Both the position numbers and the translations under genes were made by a program. Below, one piece after another: positions 6,091-6,268 of a DNA stretch of 6,268 nucleotides; positions within the stretch are counted from its first letter, which is position 1, and each line of letters starts with the position of its first letter. Source of the DNA: Geminicoccaceae bacterium (lineage in GTDB: Bacteria; Pseudomonadota; Alphaproteobacteria; Geminicoccales; Geminicoccaceae); the NCBI GenBank assembly GCA_030824835.1, contig JAPJRA010000237.1, forward strand, positions 1-6,268, given 5' to 3'. A model generated the notes under the pieces. The model saw nothing but the letters and a program-made list of their open reading frames with translations, was not told the origin of the DNA and ran no database searches.

Positions 6091-6221
6091 ATCGAAACCA
6101 GGCCTCGCCCCGCCCGGCGCGCCGTGCTCTTGGCTTCGGCCTCCGTGCCGTCGGCGTCGGCGTTGGCGGTGGTGCCCGAGGCGGTGTCGGTCGCGGTCGA
6201 TGCGCTGGCGGCGTCGTTCAC
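6084..6221 (-). pseudogene. N-terminal fragment of an unidentified protein, opposed to the receiver fragment
   Basis: From GTG 6221 the minus strand encodes a low-complexity Ala/Thr/Asp/Glu-rich leader (residues 1-33) followed by ARRAGRGLVSIAG (34-46). Third codon positions are almost all G or C over this part. Past residue 46 the frame runs antisense to the receiver fragment and loses sense. The stretch RAGRGLVSIAG resembles the cytoplasmic N-terminus just before the first helix of polysaccharide flippase-type membrane proteins, but this is a weak family impression. A TAA lies in frame four codons upstream, so GTG 6221 is the first possible start; its Shine-Dalgarno sequence is poor. It may instead be non-coding GC-rich DNA. 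Confidence 0.35.
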
Positions 6222-6268
6222 GCGCTCATCTTATCATTGACAAGCAGCGGCAAAGCACCGTGCCATAG
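6218..6268 (-). CDS. Possible C-terminal tail of a gene running in from the right edge
   Basis: On the minus strand a frame open at the right edge reads LWHGALPLLVNDKMSA and stops at TGA 6220-6218, overlapping GTG 6221 as GTGA. This is the normal coupling geometry of operon neighbours and mildly supports both frames. With only 16 residues visible the family cannot be told. Confidence 0.25.
   Translation of the reverse strand, partial: LWHGALPLLVNDKMSA

Noticed and set aside
1..6268. CRISPR array, tRNA, rRNA or complete insertion sequence
   Set aside because: On reading through both strands I found no regular direct repeats with spacers, no cloverleaf-type tRNA pattern and no transposase motifs.

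Overview
The window is GC-rich, roughly two thirds G+C over most of its length, with strong G/C preference at third codon positions. The genes are of proteobacterial type. Together these suggest a high-GC alphaproteobacterium, possibly of the Rhodospirillales kind. The taxon is an inference from composition and gene content only.

Layout. Positions 2-1123 (+) hold most of a LivH-type permease of a branched-chain amino acid (or amide/urea) ABC importer. Its 5' end lies outside the window. It converges, with only 10 bp between the stop codons, on a minus-strand block read from right to left: phnM (5294-4152), a DUF1045/2H-phosphoesterase-like gene (4025-3303), a Bcr/CflA-type MFS transporter (3294-2083) and a CitE-like CoA-ester lyase (2009-1134). 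The first two are components of C-P lyase (phosphonate catabolism) gene sets. PhnM removes diphosphate from the ribosyl-phosphonate triphosphate intermediate. The 2H protein is a plausible handler of the later cyclic ribose phosphate. The MFS gene starts 8 bp after the 2H gene and is probably co-transcribed, so it may move a phosphonate or a breakdown product. The lyase, 73 bp further on, may be read through or may have its own promoter. Its biochemical link to the phn genes is unclear. No phnG-L, phnN or phnP is visible here.

Upstream of phnM, from about 5295 to 5945, I recognise no gene. The first part is GC-rich and carries three dyad symmetries just ahead of phnM. From about 5440, and most strongly from 5700 to 5945, the sequence becomes clearly AT-richer than everything else in the window.

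The last ~320 bp return to high GC and look like a mosaic of gene pieces. A response-regulator gene starts at 5991 (+) with a good ribosome binding site and a clear receiver-domain N-terminus, but loses all receiver character after about 32 residues. From the other end, a minus-strand ORF starting at 6221 looks like the first ~46 residues of a different protein and loses coherence at the same place (about 6081-6093). Two gene 5' ends therefore appear to be joined head to head, as either a genuine rearrangement scar or an assembly/ligation chimera. This junction and the compact phnM-2H-MFS cassette are the two points most worth a second look. I did not find a clearly undescribed biological system.
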